Part shown: piece after piece, positions 5,771 to 5,911 of the stretch
Layout: every line of letters begins with the position of its first letter
Numbering within the stretch: position 1 is the first letter of the stretch
From: an uncultured Clostridia bacterium
GTDB taxonomy: Bacteria > Bacillota > Clostridia > Oscillospirales > CAG-272
DNA length: 5,911 nt
Assembly: GCA_946404295.1 (NCBI GenBank)
Contig: CAMJDE010000124.1
Span: 1 to 5,911, forward strand
Direction of reading: 5' to 3'
Program-made: the position numbers and the translations under genes
The notes under the pieces: model-generated
Seen by the model: the letters and a program-made list of their open reading frames with translations, nothing else
Told to the model about the DNA's origin: nothing
Databases searched by the model: none

Positions 5771-5879
5771 GACGCGCGGATGCACGCACAGACCGAAAAA
5801 CGAAAGGATTATTATATAGTCCGTTAAAGCATTTTGCTCTGTGTGTAATCCTCACATTGTTAAACGCAATTTAAGGTTG
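5771..5879. other. AT-richer 3' untranslated stretch, no gene seen
   Basis: About 109 bases between the lyase stop and the final hairpin, clearly richer in A/T than the coding regions. It holds only weak local hairpins (for example AGCA/TGCT around TTT at 5828-5838). The + strand ORF crossing it (5659-5874) is an out-of-frame continuation from inside the lyase gene. No convincing promoter was found on either strand; a TATAAT on the - strand (within 5810-5818) lacks a -35 at the right distance. Confidence 0.5.
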
Positions 5880-5911
5880 AAACCCGCTCGCAATTTGCGA
5901 GCGGGTTTCTC
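5880..5911 (+). terminator. Intrinsic terminator of the lyase gene at the window edge
   Basis: AAACCCGCTCGCA (5880-5892) pairs perfectly with TGCGAGCGGGTTT (5896-5908) around the loop ATT, a 13-bp stem. The TTT at the base continues as TTTCTC to the window end, so the T-tract is short or incomplete here. The A/T symmetry at the stem base would let it act in both directions. It lies 109 bases after the lyase stop. Confidence 0.75.

Noticed and set aside
5659..5874. 71-codon ORF covering the end of the lyase gene and the tail
   Set aside because: It starts out of frame within the lyase coding sequence, has no ribosome site and no recognisable product.

Overview
The window looks like a chromosomal segment of a GC-rich (about 60 % by eye) anaerobic Firmicute of the class Clostridia, most likely a gut or rumen Oscillospirales-type bacterium. 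This is inferred from strong AGGAGG-type ribosome sites, near-consensus sigma-A promoters, a Gram-positive style lipoprotein signal and Cys-x-x-Cys 'CTICGE' repeats common in clostridial surface proteins. All recognised genes lie on the + strand. Species cannot be told from the sequence alone.

Layout. (1) Bases 2-478 hold the C-terminal part of an alkaline-phosphatase/sulfatase superfamily enzyme, closed by a textbook intrinsic terminator (484-512). (2) A perfect-consensus promoter (558-586) starts a transcription unit of two small membrane proteins of unknown function (612-1241 and 1269-1841). After a hairpin (1858-1892) that may act as a partial terminator, the unit may continue into a YgjP-type zinc metallopeptidase (1913-2641). 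(3) The 306-base gap 2642-2947 is the most unusual part. It holds five consecutive hairpins of unrelated sequence, separated by four copies of the same 7-base linker GCGATAT, then a likely terminator, then an extended -10 promoter. (4) That promoter drives a 940-residue secreted lipoprotein (2948-5770). It has an acidic/Pro/Thr linker, three degenerate Cys-x-x-Cys repeats and a heparinase II/III-like polysaccharide lyase body whose catalytic and zinc-binding residues appear intact. (5) An AT-richer tail (5771-5879) ends in a strong hairpin terminator at the window edge.

How the genes work together. The lipoprotein lyase has its own promoter and most likely degrades an acidic polysaccharide at the cell surface. 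The two small membrane proteins and the metallopeptidase look like an unrelated housekeeping cluster. The sulfatase-family fragment could suggest sulfated-glycan use together with the lyase. However, three transcription boundaries and unrelated genes separate them, and the fragment could equally be a lipoteichoic-acid-synthase type enzyme, so that link is weak. The best candidate for something undescribed is the hairpin/GCGATAT array.
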